A stretch of DNA of 64,000 nucleotides from Stappia indica (lineage in GTDB: Bacteria; Pseudomonadota; Alphaproteobacteria; Rhizobiales; Stappiaceae): NCBI RefSeq assembly GCF_001696535.1, contig NZ_MBQE01000001.1, forward strand, positions 1,426,001-1,490,000. The letters are read 5' to 3'. The notes under the pieces are model-generated. The model was given only the letters and a program-made list of their open reading frames with translations, was not told the origin of the DNA and made no database searches. The position numbers and the translations under genes were made by a program. The number at the start of each line of letters is the position of its first letter. Position 1 is the first letter of the stretch. Positions 50,598 through 59,304 of the stretch are shown one piece after another.

Positions 50598-50625
50598 CGT
50601 CCCGGCGGGCCAGACCGCCGGGACG
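50598..50625. terminator. Hairpin after the membrane-anchor gene
   Basis: Perfect 11-bp stem CGTCCCGGCGG / CCGCCGGGACG with a 6-nt loop, 31 nt beyond the minus-strand stop at 50656. Between relaxase (+) and metal operon (-). Confidence 0.65.
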
Positions 50626-50655
50626 CATGGGACGGTTGGCTATCGCCATCGCCGC

Positions 50656-51303
50656 CTACATCATCCGCTTGATTTCGGAATAGGCGCCACTGGTCTTCAG
50701 CGTGACGGTGACGGGCGCGTCCGTGCGGTTGCGCCAGAACCAGCCGTGATTGCCGTCGAAGGCGGCTTCGAGCACTCCCTCGTCTTTGGCGACGCCGCGA
50801 CCCTTCTCGTAGGAGATGTTCTCACCGCCACCGTCACCGTGGGTGTCGAAGTTCACCACGGCGCCATTCGCGGTCCAGGCATAGTTTGCCTGTGCGCCCT
50901 TGATCATCACCAGCTTGATCTCCGCGCCTTCGCCCGGAGCCAGCGTCACCGACATCTCGTCGGAACGCATCTCCTGCGCATGCGCGCTGCCGACCAGGAA
51001 CTCGGCATAGATGCGGTCGAGCAGGCTCGACCCCTGCTGCGGCGCGGCAGGTGCTGCCGGCACCGCATTCTGCTGGTCGAGGATGCGGTCGGCTTCAGCC
51101 TCCTCGGCGAGCTGTGTCTTGATCTCACCCATCTCGGTCAGGCCGAGCATTCGGCCGGCCCCTGTGGGGTCGATGCCGTATTCGGAGGGGAGCACGATCG
51201 CCACGAGGATGGCGACGGCCGCCACGATCGCGATGATCGTGGACTTCAGGAGCTGCGCCGAGGTTGGTAGTTCGGCGCGGGTGGGCGTATCGGAATTGTA
51301 CAT
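50656..51303 (-). CDS. Transmembrane anchor protein of metal-resistance operon
   Basis: 215 aa with a single N-terminal transmembrane helix (STIIAIVAAVAILVAIVLP, ~21-39), an Ala/Gln/Glu linker, and an extracytoplasmic beta-rich domain (MSVTLAPGEGAEIKLVMIKGAQANYAWTANG, HGDGGGENISYEKG, GNHGWFWRNRTDAPVTVTLKTSG) resembling a small cupredoxin/beta-sandwich. Such anchor proteins recur beside HupE/UreJ genes in nickel and chromate loci. Separated by 16 nt from hupE. Function not known. Confidence 0.75.
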   Translation of the reverse strand: MYNSDTPTRAELPTSAQLLKSTIIAIVAAVAILVAIVLPSEYGIDPTGAGRMLGLTEMGEIKTQLAEEAEADRILDQQNAVPAAPAAPQQGSSLLDRIYAEFLVGSAHAQEMRSDEMSVTLAPGEGAEIKLVMIKGAQANYAWTANGAVVNFDTHGDGGGENISYEKGRGVAKDEGVLEAAFDGNHGWFWRNRTDAPVTVTLKTSGAYSEIKRMM

Positions 51304-51319
51304 GTGAAGTTCTCCTTGG

Positions 51320-52054
51320 TCAGGCGACGAAGTAGCCGGTGAGCTGATATCCGATCAGCACGAACCCGGCGGTCATCATGATGACGTTGGCGGTGTAGGC
51401 GTGTTTCCAGAAGCTCGCCGTGCGGCGCCAGTACCCCATCGCGATGAGGATCATGGCGAGCGCGATCAGTTGTCCGATCTCGACGCCGACATTGAAGGCG
51501 AGCAGGTTGGGCAGGAGCCCGTCCTGCGCGATGTCGTATTCCAGGATCTTGGTCGCGAGACCGAGGCCGTGGAAGAAGCCGAAGATCAGCGTCGCGAGCT
51601 TGGTATTCGGCTGGAAGCCGAACCAGCGCTGAAATGCGCCGAGATTGTCGAGCGCCTTGTAGACGACCGACAGGCCAATGATCGCGTCGATCAGGTAGGC
51701 GCTGACATTCCAGCCATAGTAGACGCCGAGGATCATCGTCGTCGAGTGGCCGATCGCGAACAAGCTGACATAGATCGCGATGTGCTGCAGGCGGTAGAGG
51801 AAAAAAACCACCCCGAGCAAGAACAGCAGGTGGTCGTATCCGGTGACCATGTGTTTGGCCCCGAGATACATGAACGGGATGAGGTGGACCCCGTAGATCT
51901 CCTGGATGTAGCCCTTGTCCCCCTCGGCGACGGCGTGAGCCGCGGCGAGGCCTGTAGACAGGAGCATGGCCAGGACGACCAACAGAATGGCCACCGGGAG
52001 GGCGAACGGCGCGCGCGTAGCGAACCGTCCGCCCCCGGGCGGAAGAAGTGTCAT
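51320..52054 (-). CDS. HupE/UreJ family membrane protein
   Basis: 244 aa. N-terminal hydrophobic segment, then the HupE_UreJ_2 core: EIYGVHLIPFMYLGAKHMVTGYDHLLFLLGVVFFLYR (~51-87), IGHSTTMILGVYYGW (~101-115), GFFHGLGLATKILEYD (~161-176) and several further helices. HupE/UreJ proteins are secondary nickel permeases. Here, in a His-rich/exporter context, it may buffer or export nickel. Coupled with the anchor protein and the His-rich protein on one transcript. Confidence 0.85.
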   Translation of the reverse strand: MTLLPPGGGRFATRAPFALPVAILLVVLAMLLSTGLAAAHAVAEGDKGYIQEIYGVHLIPFMYLGAKHMVTGYDHLLFLLGVVFFLYRLQHIAIYVSLFAIGHSTTMILGVYYGWNVSAYLIDAIIGLSVVYKALDNLGAFQRWFGFQPNTKLATLIFGFFHGLGLATKILEYDIAQDGLLPNLLAFNVGVEIGQLIALAMILIAMGYWRRTASFWKHAYTANVIMMTAGFVLIGYQLTGYFVA

Positions 52055-52107
52055 GTGATCGTTCCGTGATTTGGTGAAGGATGACGGCCGAAGCCGGGAT
52101 CAGTCCG

Positions 52108-52482
52108 TCACGCTGCTCTGGGAGGTCGATCGCCCGGCGGAGTGGGCCGCGAAGCGACCCGATCGTCCGGTGTCCCACGTTCCGAATCCTTCGGCGATCC
52201 GAAGCGGAATCCTTTAATGTCGGCGACCGTGGGGGTGTCGTGACTGTGGTCGCCGACGTGGAAGCGGTCGTGGTCATGGCCGGACGTCGCGGACGGCTCG
52301 TCCTCGTCGTCATGGGAGTGGCCATGATGGTTGTGCGAATGGCCATGATGGTCACTCGCGACCGTGGCGGCCAGAGCAAGGCCGGAAGGGTCGACGACGG
52401 GCGCACGCAACCCCAGCACCGCCAGCGCAAGCAGGCAGATCAGCAGGGTCCTGACGGTCGCGATTCGGTCCGGCATCATCAT
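52108..52482 (-). CDS. His-rich metal-binding protein
   Basis: 124 aa (ATG 52482; 52521 alternative GTG). A hydrophobic signal-like helix (RTLLICLLALAVLGLRAPVV) then HHGHSHNHHGHSHDDEDE and HDHDRFHVGDHSHD, a dense His/Asp cluster typical of nickel/cobalt/zinc sequestration. Divergent from the RcnR-type repressor gene, sharing a promoter containing its operator. A periplasmic metal sponge is the simplest role. Confidence 0.7.
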   Translation of the reverse strand: MMMPDRIATVRTLLICLLALAVLGLRAPVVDPSGLALAATVASDHHGHSHNHHGHSHDDEDEPSATSGHDHDRFHVGDHSHDTPTVADIKGFRFGSPKDSERGTPDDRVASRPTPPGDRPPRAA

Positions 52483-52542
52483 GATCGGTATAAACGCACG
52501 GTTAAGGCGAGGTAAAGGCACGGAGGCAGTATACGTTTGACA

Positions 52543-52563
52543 CTATCCCCCGGGGGAGGATAG
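52543..52563. promoter_or_regulatory. CsoR/RcnR-type operator
   Basis: Inverted repeat CTATCC-N9-GGATAG with a CCCGGGGGA core, i.e. a G/C tract flanked by A/T, the classic RcnR/CsoR site. It lies 10 bp before the repressor start and overlaps the Shine-Dalgarno region. Confidence 0.75.
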
Positions 52564-52572
52564 GAGACAAAT

Positions 52573-52848
52573 ATGTCCGATCATCGTCACGCCTCCCATC
52601 CCGCCATCGTCAAGAGGCTCAAGCGCGCCGAAGGCCACCTGCGCAGCGTCGTTGCCATGATCGAGGGCGGCAGACCATGCCTCGACATCGCACAGCAGCT
52701 GCATGCGGTGGAGAAGGCGGTGGCGCAGGCGAAGCGCACGCTGATCCACGACCATCTCGACCACTGTCTGGAGGAAACCATCGGCCCCCTGTCGCTGGAA
52801 AAGCGTGGTTCGATCGATGAGTTCAGAAAAATCGCGAAATACCTGTGA
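52573..52848 (+). CDS. RcnR/FrmR-type metal-sensing repressor (NcrB-like)
   Basis: 91 aa, all-helical DUF156 protein. HASHPAIVKRLKRAEGHLRSVVAMIEGGRPCLDIAQQLHAVEKAV includes the Cys (C35-equivalent) and His (His3-equivalent) ligands used by RcnR for Ni/Co; HDHLDHCLEE adds further His. It represses its own operon and derepresses on metal binding. Precedes the MFS exporter gene (stop and start overlap at TGATG). Confidence 0.88.
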   Translation: MSDHRHASHPAIVKRLKRAEGHLRSVVAMIEGGRPCLDIAQQLHAVEKAVAQAKRTLIHDHLDHCLEETIGPLSLEKRGSIDEFRKIAKYL

Positions 52849-54167
52849 TGCTCACCGTCCTCGCGAACCGAACCTACCGCCATCTGTTCGCTGCGCAGGT
52901 GATCGCGCTGCTCGGCACCGGACTGCTGACCGTCGCGCTGGGGCTGCTTGCCTTCGACCTGGCGGGAGACAATGCGGGCGCGGTGCTGGGCACGGCGCTT
53001 GCGATCAAGATGATCGCCTATGTCGGCGTCGCGCCTGTCGCGTCTGCCTTTGCGGAGCGGCTGCCGCGCCGGGCCATGCTGGTGGTCCTCGACCTGATGC
53101 GCGCAGGCGTGGCGCTGTTCCTGCCCTTCGTCACCGAGGTCTGGCAAATCTATGTCCTGATCTTCGTGTTGCAGGCCGCCTCCGCCGGTTTCACGCCGAC
53201 CTTCCAGGCAACGATCCCGGACGTACTTCCGGACGAGAAGGAGTATACCCGCGCGCTGTCGCTTTCCCGGCTCGCCTATGATCTCGAAAGCCTCGTCAGC
53301 CCGATGCTTGCAGCGGCACTCCTGACCATCATCTCCTATCACAATTTGTTCGCGGGAACGGTCGTCGGCTTCCTCGTCTCGGCGGCGCTGGTGGTCTCTG
53401 TGGTTCTGCCGAGCCCGAAGCCGTCGATCCCGCGCGGCATCTACGACCGGACGACCCGCGGCATCCGCATCTATCTCACGACGCCTCGCCTGCGCGGGCT
53501 CTTGGCGATCAACATGGCGGTGGCGGCGGCCGGGGCGCTGGTGATCGTCAATACGGTCGTCTACGTGCAAGCCACATTCGGCCTCGGCCAGAGAGACACG
53601 GCGCTGGCGCTGGCAGCATTCGGCGGCGGCTCCATGCTGGTCGCGCTGGTCCTGCCACGGCTTCTCGACACTATCCCCGACCGCACGGTGATGCTCGTGG
53701 GCGCATCGGCCCTGGCGGTCGCGACGATGATCGCCGCCGTAATCCCATCCTACGGCTGGCTGCTGCCGCTCTGGTTCGTCATCGGGGCGGGCTACTCGAT
53801 GGCGCAGACGCCCTCGGGGCGGCTGCTGCGGCGATCCTCGCATCCGGAGGATCGCCCGGCGCTGTTCGCAGCACAGTTCGCCCTTTCGCATGCCTGCTGG
53901 CTGATCACCTATCCGCTGGCCGGCTGGGCTGGCGCGACGTTTGGGCTACCCGCGACGTCGGTCATCCTCGCCCTGACCGCCGGGGCCGCCGTCGCGACAG
54001 CCGCATGGCTCTGGCCCGCCGTTGATTCGGAGGTCATCGTGCATTCGCATGAGGGCCTGCCCGCCAGCCATCCGCACTGGAACGAGGGCGTCGCGGACGG
54101 CAGCAACAGGCACGCCCACGCCTATGTCATCGACGACCTCCACTCCGCATGGCCGCATGCGCGGTGA
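52848..54167 (+). CDS. MFS metal (nickel) exporter, NreB/NcrC-like
   Basis: 439 aa, 12 hydrophobic helices. RTYRHLFAAQVIALLGTGLLTVALGLLAFDL (N-terminal MFS signature), PRRAMLVVLDLMRAGVAL. A His-rich tail (VHSHEGLPASHPHWNEG, HAHAYVIDDLHSAWPHAR) characterises NreB/NcrC nickel efflux proteins. Start overlaps the repressor stop. Followed by DedA/YqaA-like and NicO genes. Confidence 0.85.
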   Translation: MLTVLANRTYRHLFAAQVIALLGTGLLTVALGLLAFDLAGDNAGAVLGTALAIKMIAYVGVAPVASAFAERLPRRAMLVVLDLMRAGVALFLPFVTEVWQIYVLIFVLQAASAGFTPTFQATIPDVLPDEKEYTRALSLSRLAYDLESLVSPMLAAALLTIISYHNLFAGTVVGFLVSAALVVSVVLPSPKPSIPRGIYDRTTRGIRIYLTTPRLRGLLAINMAVAAAGALVIVNTVVYVQATFGLGQRDTALALAAFGGGSMLVALVLPRLLDTIPDRTVMLVGASALAVATMIAAVIPSYGWLLPLWFVIGAGYSMAQTPSGRLLRRSSHPEDRPALFAAQFALSHACWLITYPLAGWAGATFGLPATSVILALTAGAAVATAAWLWPAVDSEVIVHSHEGLPASHPHWNEGVADGSNRHAHAYVIDDLHSAWPHAR

Positions 54168-54196
54168 GATCAGCGGACAAATCCGGCATCGTCGCC

Positions 54197-54637
54197 ATGG
54201 ATGACATCGCCGTTCTGGGGGGCCTGTTCGCCATCGCATTCGTCGCCGCGACGATCCTTCCCTCCCAGTCGGAGGCGGCGCTGGTCGGCCTTCTTGTCGC
54301 CGGCACGCACTCGCCGGGCCTAATGGTTGCCGTCGCCAGCCTCGGGAATGTGCTGGGCACGGTGGTCAACTGGGCGCTCGGGCGCGGCGTCGAGCGCTTT
54401 CGCGACAGTAAATGGTTCCCGGTCGGTCCGGCGTCGCTCGACCGTTCAACCGGGTGGTATCGAAAGTGGGGGCGGTGGAGCCTGCTGCTCTCGTGGGCGC
54501 CGATCGGCGGCGATGCGCTGACCGTGGCCGCGGGCGTCCTGCGCGAGCCGCTGTGGAGCTTCGTTGTCCTGGTCACGATCGCCAAGACCGCGCGCTATGT
54601 CGTGCTCGCGGCCGCCACGCTGGGTGTCCTCGCATGA
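54197..54637 (+). CDS. YqaA/DedA-family small membrane protein
   Basis: 146 aa (ATG 54197; 54149 possible, overlapping the MFS gene). Four hydrophobic segments, ILPSQSEAALVGLLVAG, GNVLGTVVNWALGRGV (YqaA signature), and WSLLLSWAPIGGDALTVAAGVLREPLW. DedA/YqaA proteins shape membrane homeostasis. In metal operons they accompany exporters without known mechanism. Overlaps the NicO gene by 4 nt. Confidence 0.8.
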   Translation: MDDIAVLGGLFAIAFVAATILPSQSEAALVGLLVAGTHSPGLMVAVASLGNVLGTVVNWALGRGVERFRDSKWFPVGPASLDRSTGWYRKWGRWSLLLSWAPIGGDALTVAAGVLREPLWSFVVLVTIAKTARYVVLAAATLGVLA

Positions 54638-55353
54638 TGGGCCTGTTCCAGGACCTTGTCGCCATCCAGCGCGAGATCTACCTCGCCTTCGCCGACCGTA
54701 TCGGCGACTTTGCGAAGACGGGCGACTGGACGCTGCTCGCCGCCTATCTGCCGATGGGAATCCTGTTCGGCGCGGTGCATGCGCTGACGCCAGGACACAG
54801 CAAGGCGGTGCTGGCGACATACCTGTCCGGCTCGACCGCCAGCGTGCCGCGCGGGCTGGCCGTGTCCCTGGTGCTCTCCTTCGTCCATGTCGGCATGTCC
54901 GTCCTGATTGCGCTCCTGTCTCTACCGCTGGTGTCGGTGACCCTCGGCAGCGTCGGTCGCGCGCCGCTCCTCGAAGATCTCAGCCGCGGGCTGCTCGGGG
55001 TGATCGGCCTGTGGATGCTCTGGCAGGGATTGCGCGGTACCGGCCATGTCCACGGTCAAGCCATCGCCGCAGGGTTCGCGGCCGGGCTGATCCCGTGTCC
55101 GCTGACGCTGTTCGTCATGACCTTTGCCATCTCGCGCGGCGTACCTGAGGCGGGTGTCGTTTTCGCGGGTGTGATGATGATAGGAGTGGCGCTCGTACTG
55201 GGGACGGTCGCACTGGCTGCGATCCTCTTCCGTCAGCAGCTTCTGCGACTGCTCGCGACGCGGCCCCTCGCCATCGACACGGTCACGCGCTCGATTCAAA
55301 TCGTGGTCGGACTGGTCCTGGTTGTCGTCGCCATGAACGCGATACGCGGCTAG
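54634..55353 (+). CDS. NicO/RcnA-family nickel/cobalt efflux protein
   Basis: 239 aa with the NicO signature HALTPGHSKAVLATYLSGS (~49-67), IALLSLPLVSV and GFAAGLIPCPLTLFVMTFAISRG. Six to seven helices. It lacks the long His-rich loop of E. coli RcnA. Should export Ni/Co with the MFS protein. The repressor, MFS and NicO set together match the ncr nickel-resistance layout. Confidence 0.85.
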   Translation: MMGLFQDLVAIQREIYLAFADRIGDFAKTGDWTLLAAYLPMGILFGAVHALTPGHSKAVLATYLSGSTASVPRGLAVSLVLSFVHVGMSVLIALLSLPLVSVTLGSVGRAPLLEDLSRGLLGVIGLWMLWQGLRGTGHVHGQAIAAGFAAGLIPCPLTLFVMTFAISRGVPEAGVVFAGVMMIGVALVLGTVALAAILFRQQLLRLLATRPLAIDTVTRSIQIVVGLVLVVVAMNAIRG

Positions 55354-55467
55354 CGCGCTTGACAGGTCTCCTGTCCGGCGCGACAAAGGCTTCATGGGGA
55401 CGGCGATCTCCCCACGAGGCTCCGGCCCAAGAATCGCGTCCAGCAACCCGGCAACGGAGGACGCGCC

Positions 55468-56292
55468 ATGCCATCTCCCACGACCATATCTGTCGAGAAG
55501 CTTTCTCGCCTGTTTGGCACTCCTGGCTGCCCGACGCTCATAGACGTCCGGACAGACGAGGACTTTTCCGCCGATCCGCGGCTGGTTCCCGGATCGGTCC
55601 GCCGACCGCACGCATCCGTCTCGGACTGGAGCGACAGCCTGGATGCTTCGTCCGCGATCGTCATCTGCCAGAAGGGCAAGAAACTGAGCGAAGGCGTCGC
55701 CGCATGGCTGCGCCACCAGGGCATCGCGGCCGAAGCTCTGAAAGGCGGCTTCGAGGCATGGTCGGCGGCGGGCCAGCCAACCGTTCCCGACGAACGCATC
55801 CCGACCCGCGACCAAGAGGGCCGCTCTGTCTGGGTGACACGCGCGCGGCCCAAGATCGACCGCATCGCCTGTCCCTGGCTGATCCGCCGCTTCGTCGATC
55901 CCGGCGCGGTGTTCCTGTTCGTCGCGCCCCAGGAAGTCGAAGCTGTCGGCGAGCGCTTCGGCGCAACGCCCTTCGATGTCGAGAACGTATTCTGGAGCCA
56001 CCGTGGCGAGCTCTGCACCTTCGACGTGATGGTCGAGGAGTTCGGTCTTTCTACCGAGCCGTTGCTCCGGTTGGCGCGGGTCGTGCGGGCCGCCGACACC
56101 GCCCGCCTCGACCTCGAACCGGAGGCGGCAGGCCTGCTCGCGGCATCGCTCGGTCTCTCGCGCATGTTCTCCGAGGATCTCACGCAACTCGAAGCCGGAA
56201 TGTCGCTCTACGACGCGTTCTACCGCTGGGCGCGCGACGCGACAGGCGAGGCCCACAACTGGCCGTCAGCCAAGGCCGGAGGCAGGCCATGA
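55468..56292 (+). CDS. Chromate resistance protein, rhodanese plus ChrB C-terminal domain
   Basis: 274 aa. N-terminal rhodanese domain (~10-110) with the active loop IVICQKGKKLSEG (Cys ~70). C-terminal ChrB-type domain (~125-270) with ARPKIDRIACPWLIRRFVDPGAVFLFV and FDVENVFWSHRGELCTFDVMVEEF (a hallmark of ChrB). The usual PadR-like ChrB N-terminus is absent, so it is an enzyme rather than a regulator. Overlaps chrA by 4 nt. Likely acts in chromate or sulfur handling. Confidence 0.88.
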   Translation: MPSPTTISVEKLSRLFGTPGCPTLIDVRTDEDFSADPRLVPGSVRRPHASVSDWSDSLDASSAIVICQKGKKLSEGVAAWLRHQGIAAEALKGGFEAWSAAGQPTVPDERIPTRDQEGRSVWVTRARPKIDRIACPWLIRRFVDPGAVFLFVAPQEVEAVGERFGATPFDVENVFWSHRGELCTFDVMVEEFGLSTEPLLRLARVVRAADTARLDLEPEAAGLLAASLGLSRMFSEDLTQLEAGMSLYDAFYRWARDATGEAHNWPSAKAGGRP

Positions 56293-57692
56293 GCAGCGCC
56301 GCTGAAACAGCGACCGTTGCGCCCAGCTCTGCCAGCCGCGATCACGGCATCCCCTTCGGCGAAGCGGCGCGCGTTTGGGCGCGTGTGGCCGCACTCTCCT
56401 TCGGCGGTCCCGCGGGCCAGATCGCCGTCATGCATCGCATCCTGGTGGAGGAGAAGCGCTGGATCGGCGAAAACCGTTTCCTGCATGCGCTCAACTACTG
56501 CATGCTGCTGCCTGGCCCGGAGGCGCAGCAGCTTGCCGTCTATATCGGCTGGCTGCTCCACAGGACGAAGGGCGGCCTCGTCGCCGGGACGCTGTTCATC
56601 CTGCCGGGATTTCTCTCGATCCTCGCGCTGAGCTACGTCTACGTTCTCTACGGTAACGTGCCGCTCGTCGAAGGGCTGTTCTTCGGCCTGAAAGCCGCGG
56701 TGCTGGCGATCGTGCTGCACGCCGTTCAGCGCATCGGCAAGCGTGCGCTGAAAAACAATGTCATGCTGACCATCGCGGCGACCTCGTTCATTGCGATCTT
56801 CTTTCTCGGCACACCGTTCCCGCTCATCGTGCTCGCCGCCGGCCTCATCGGCTATCTAGGGGGCCGCGCGGGCCTGCCCGTGTTCATGCTCGGCGGGGGG
56901 CATGGTTCAGCCTCCGGACCGGTGCTGTCAGATGCGGATTCGGCGCTTGGCGAGGGCGTGCCTACACATGCGCGGGCCAACGTCGGCTGGTCGCTGCGTG
57001 TCTCGGCGATCTTCCTGGCACTATGGCTGGTGCCGGTTGTTGGGCTGATCGCGGCGCTTGGCTGGGACAACGTGTTTTCCCGCATTGCTCTGTTCTTTAG
57101 CCAGATGGCCGTCGTCACCTTCGGCGGTGCCTATGCGGTGCTCGCCTATGTCGCACAGCAGGCAGTCGAGACCTATGGCTGGCTCCAACCAGGCGAGATG
57201 CTGGACGGTCTCGGCATGGCCGAGACAACGCCTGGGCCGTTGATCATGGTAGTCCAGTTCGTTGGCTTCCTCGGTGCCTACCGCGATGCCGGCCGGCTCG
57301 ATCCGCTGCTGGCCGCGACGCTGGGCGCCGTTCTCACCACTTGGGTCACCTTCGTGCCCTGCTTCCTGTGGATATTCCTCGGCGCGCCCTTCATCGAACG
57401 CCTGCGCGGCAACGCGGCGCTCTCAGGCGCACTGTCCGCGATCACGGCGGCCGTCGTCGGTGTGATCCTCAACCTTGCGATCTGGTTCGCGCTACATGTG
57501 CTGTTCGACACCGTTATGGAAACCCGCGTCCTCGATCTGACCCTCAACGTGCCCGTTCTCTCCAGTTCCAACTGGGCCGCGATCATGCTTACCGCAGCCG
57601 CGATGCTTGCCATATTCAGGTTTGGGATATCGATGGGCTGGGTGCTGGCCGCCTGTGCACTGTCGGGAATTGTCTACCGACTGATCTATTAA
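56289..57692 (+). CDS. chrA: Chromate efflux transporter ChrA
   Basis: 467 aa CHR transporter, two homologous halves. First-half motif ARVAALSFGGPAGQIAVMHRILVEEKRWI (~32-60) and LLPGPEAQQLAVYIGW; second-half FFSQMAVVTFGGAYAVLAYVAQQAVETYGWL and ETTPGPLIMVVQFVGFLG, matching the family's GGP and PGP signatures. It exports chromate from the cytoplasm, probably by exchange. Terminal gene of the plus-strand metal operon, followed by a strong hairpin. Confidence 0.94.
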   Translation: MSSAAETATVAPSSASRDHGIPFGEAARVWARVAALSFGGPAGQIAVMHRILVEEKRWIGENRFLHALNYCMLLPGPEAQQLAVYIGWLLHRTKGGLVAGTLFILPGFLSILALSYVYVLYGNVPLVEGLFFGLKAAVLAIVLHAVQRIGKRALKNNVMLTIAATSFIAIFFLGTPFPLIVLAAGLIGYLGGRAGLPVFMLGGGHGSASGPVLSDADSALGEGVPTHARANVGWSLRVSAIFLALWLVPVVGLIAALGWDNVFSRIALFFSQMAVVTFGGAYAVLAYVAQQAVETYGWLQPGEMLDGLGMAETTPGPLIMVVQFVGFLGAYRDAGRLDPLLAATLGAVLTTWVTFVPCFLWIFLGAPFIERLRGNAALSGALSAITAAVVGVILNLAIWFALHVLFDTVMETRVLDLTLNVPVLSSSNWAAIMLTAAAMLAIFRFGISMGWVLAACALSGIVYRLIY

Positions 57693-57794
57693 AGGGCCCA
57701 GCGGTTCCGCCACGCGGATTGGGAATGTCGGCTTAGGAGCCCGTGCGATTCCAAACCTGCCAGTCCGCTTCCTGCCCCAAATCGGAACACGTTA

Positions 57795-57825
57795 CCCCGG
57801 TCGCCCGATAGTCCAGCGACCGGGG
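57795..57825. terminator. Bidirectional terminator between chrA and ardC
   Basis: Perfect 10-bp stem CCCCGGTCGC / GCGACCGGGG with an 11-nt loop, in the 158-bp gap between two convergent genes, followed by CTTTCGTCC on the plus side. Confidence 0.7.
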
Positions 57826-57850
57826 CTGGCCTTTCGTCCTCGCATCCACG

Positions 57851-58765
57851 TTATGCCGCAGCCTGTTCCGCCTCCCGCGCGATCAGCCAGTTGGCGGCCT
57901 CGGACGCTTTGGAGGCGGCAGTGAAGACGGCCTTCTTGTCGTCCTTGAGGACCTTGAGCCAGTGGGCGATGTACTGGGCATGGTCGGCACGGGGCTCCGG
58001 CGTGATGCCGAGATCACCGCACAGGAAGGCCGCACCAAGCTCGGCAACCAGCTCCTCCATGGCGTAGCTCTCGGCATTGAACCGGCCGACGAGATTGCGG
58101 TCGAGGCGGTTCGGCGCGCCAGACCAGTGGACCAGCTCGTGACACAGGGTCGAATAGAAACCCTCGGCCGGCGAGGTGGTGGCGGTCCCGGTGAAGCGGC
58201 GACGCTCGGGCATGCGGATCATGTCGGCGGACGGGATATAGCAGGCACGGTCACCGCCTTCCTCGATCCTGGCACCGGTTGTCCTTGCGAAGGCCTCGGC
58301 ACGGGCGATCGGGTCGAAGACGGGCTCATTGGGCAAGGGCTGTTCTTCAGTGGCAAGATCGAGCCCCTCGACCTGGGCGGCGTTGAAGACGAAGCTGGCG
58401 CGGGCCATGAAGCGCTCGGCCTGCTCGCTCTCGCCGGTCTGCTCATTGGTCTCCTCGACCGACAGCGTCTTGTAGAAAACCACCAGGGAGGATTTCTCGC
58501 CGCGACGCACCTGAGCGCCGCGCGCCTGCCACTGGCGGTAGGTGCCCCACAGATGCGAGGGATAGTCCTGGACCTGCGCCGCCACCCAGAGCGAGACGAT
58601 GTTGACACCATTGTAGGGGTTGCCGGAGGCGATGTTGACGGGGCGCTTCATTGAGCCGCCCTTGTTCCTGATCCAGGGTAGGCTGAACTCCCCGGCGCTC
58701 TCGAGCGCGTCGACGATGCGGTTGGTGATCTCCTGGTGGACATCGAACTTCTGAATACGGGCCAT
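57851..58765 (-). CDS. ardC: ArdC family antirestriction protein
   Basis: 304 aa, ATG 58765. N-terminal ssDNA-binding domain (FDVHQEITNRIVDALESAGEFSLPWIR...NPYNGVNIVSLWVAAQVQDYPSHLWGTYRQWQARGAQVRRGEKSS, ~7-96), and a zincin-like metallopeptidase C-terminus with CHELVHWSGAPNRLDR (~223-238), the HExxH site. ArdC shields incoming plasmid DNA from type I restriction in new hosts. Fits a mobilisable element. Confidence 0.93.
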   Translation of the reverse strand: MARIQKFDVHQEITNRIVDALESAGEFSLPWIRNKGGSMKRPVNIASGNPYNGVNIVSLWVAAQVQDYPSHLWGTYRQWQARGAQVRRGEKSSLVVFYKTLSVEETNEQTGESEQAERFMARASFVFNAAQVEGLDLATEEQPLPNEPVFDPIARAEAFARTTGARIEEGGDRACYIPSADMIRMPERRRFTGTATTSPAEGFYSTLCHELVHWSGAPNRLDRNLVGRFNAESYAMEELVAELGAAFLCGDLGITPEPRADHAQYIAHWLKVLKDDKKAVFTAASKASEAANWLIAREAEQAAA

Positions 58766-59304
58766 GATGTATCTCCTTGTGCCTGTTGAGGCCGCGACCA
58801 CTGCGGCCTGACGGCGTCCGGAGAGGCAGGGAGAGGCGCACCCTTGCACCCCGAGCGAGCGGAGCGGCCAGCGAGCGGGCGGGCGAAGCGGAAAGACGGC
58901 GCATGCCGTTGCAAGGGCGCTCCTCCCCTGCCAGGACCGCCAGCAAAGGCCGCAGGCGGCGCGGCCAGGATGGTGGGCACCAAGGAGACACGGCCCGGGG
59001 ACAGTGGCGGTAGAAGGAGAGCGGGAAACGGATCGAGCTCAGGAGATGGCGGCGTTCACGGCGCTACCGCTGGAACCGCCAGGGACGAACTGCGGATCGA
59101 AGACAAGCGCGTCCGTCTCAGCTTCGGAGACCATCTCGGCATCATCATCGCTGCTCGGGTGGAGCTATCGGGGGCGGAACGCCAGCGAGGTGGCGAGGCC
59201 GGTTGCGATCTGTGACGACGCGGGAGATCAGGCTGACAGCGCTATGCGAGATGATTTCTGCGGGTAAGGCCTGTAGAGAGGCAGGATCGGCAGCGCCGCG
59301 TTGC
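58766..59304. other. Non-coding region upstream of ardC
   Basis: 539 bp without a convincing gene. Contains an imperfect long inverted repeat, GGCAGGGAGAGGCGCACCCTTGCA (58825-58848) against 58910-58932 with few mismatches, enclosing a 61-bp GAGCGAGCGG-like repeat-rich loop. Probably the ardC promoter or leader structure. Short open frames there (e.g. 59004-59267) have no coding signature. Confidence 0.5.
58825..58932. repeat. Long imperfect inverted repeat upstream of ardC
   Basis: Two ~23-bp arms (GGCAGGGAGAGGCGCACCC... and its near-complement ending CTCCCCTGCC) around a GC-rich loop with GAGCGAGCGG / GCGAGCGGGC repeats. Could be an mRNA leader hairpin, a regulator site or an origin/oriT element. 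Confidence 0.5.

Noticed and set aside
50530-51270. Plus-strand frame opposite the anchor protein
   Set aside because: Antisense to the better-supported minus-strand gene with a transmembrane helix and terminator; no domain.
52081-52515. Plus-strand frame opposite the His-rich gene
   Set aside because: Met/Val-rich shadow of the His codons; no ribosome site and no family.
59004-59267. 87-codon plus-strand frame in the ardC upstream gap
   Set aside because: No similarity or ribosome site, and the composition is that of non-coding GC-rich DNA.
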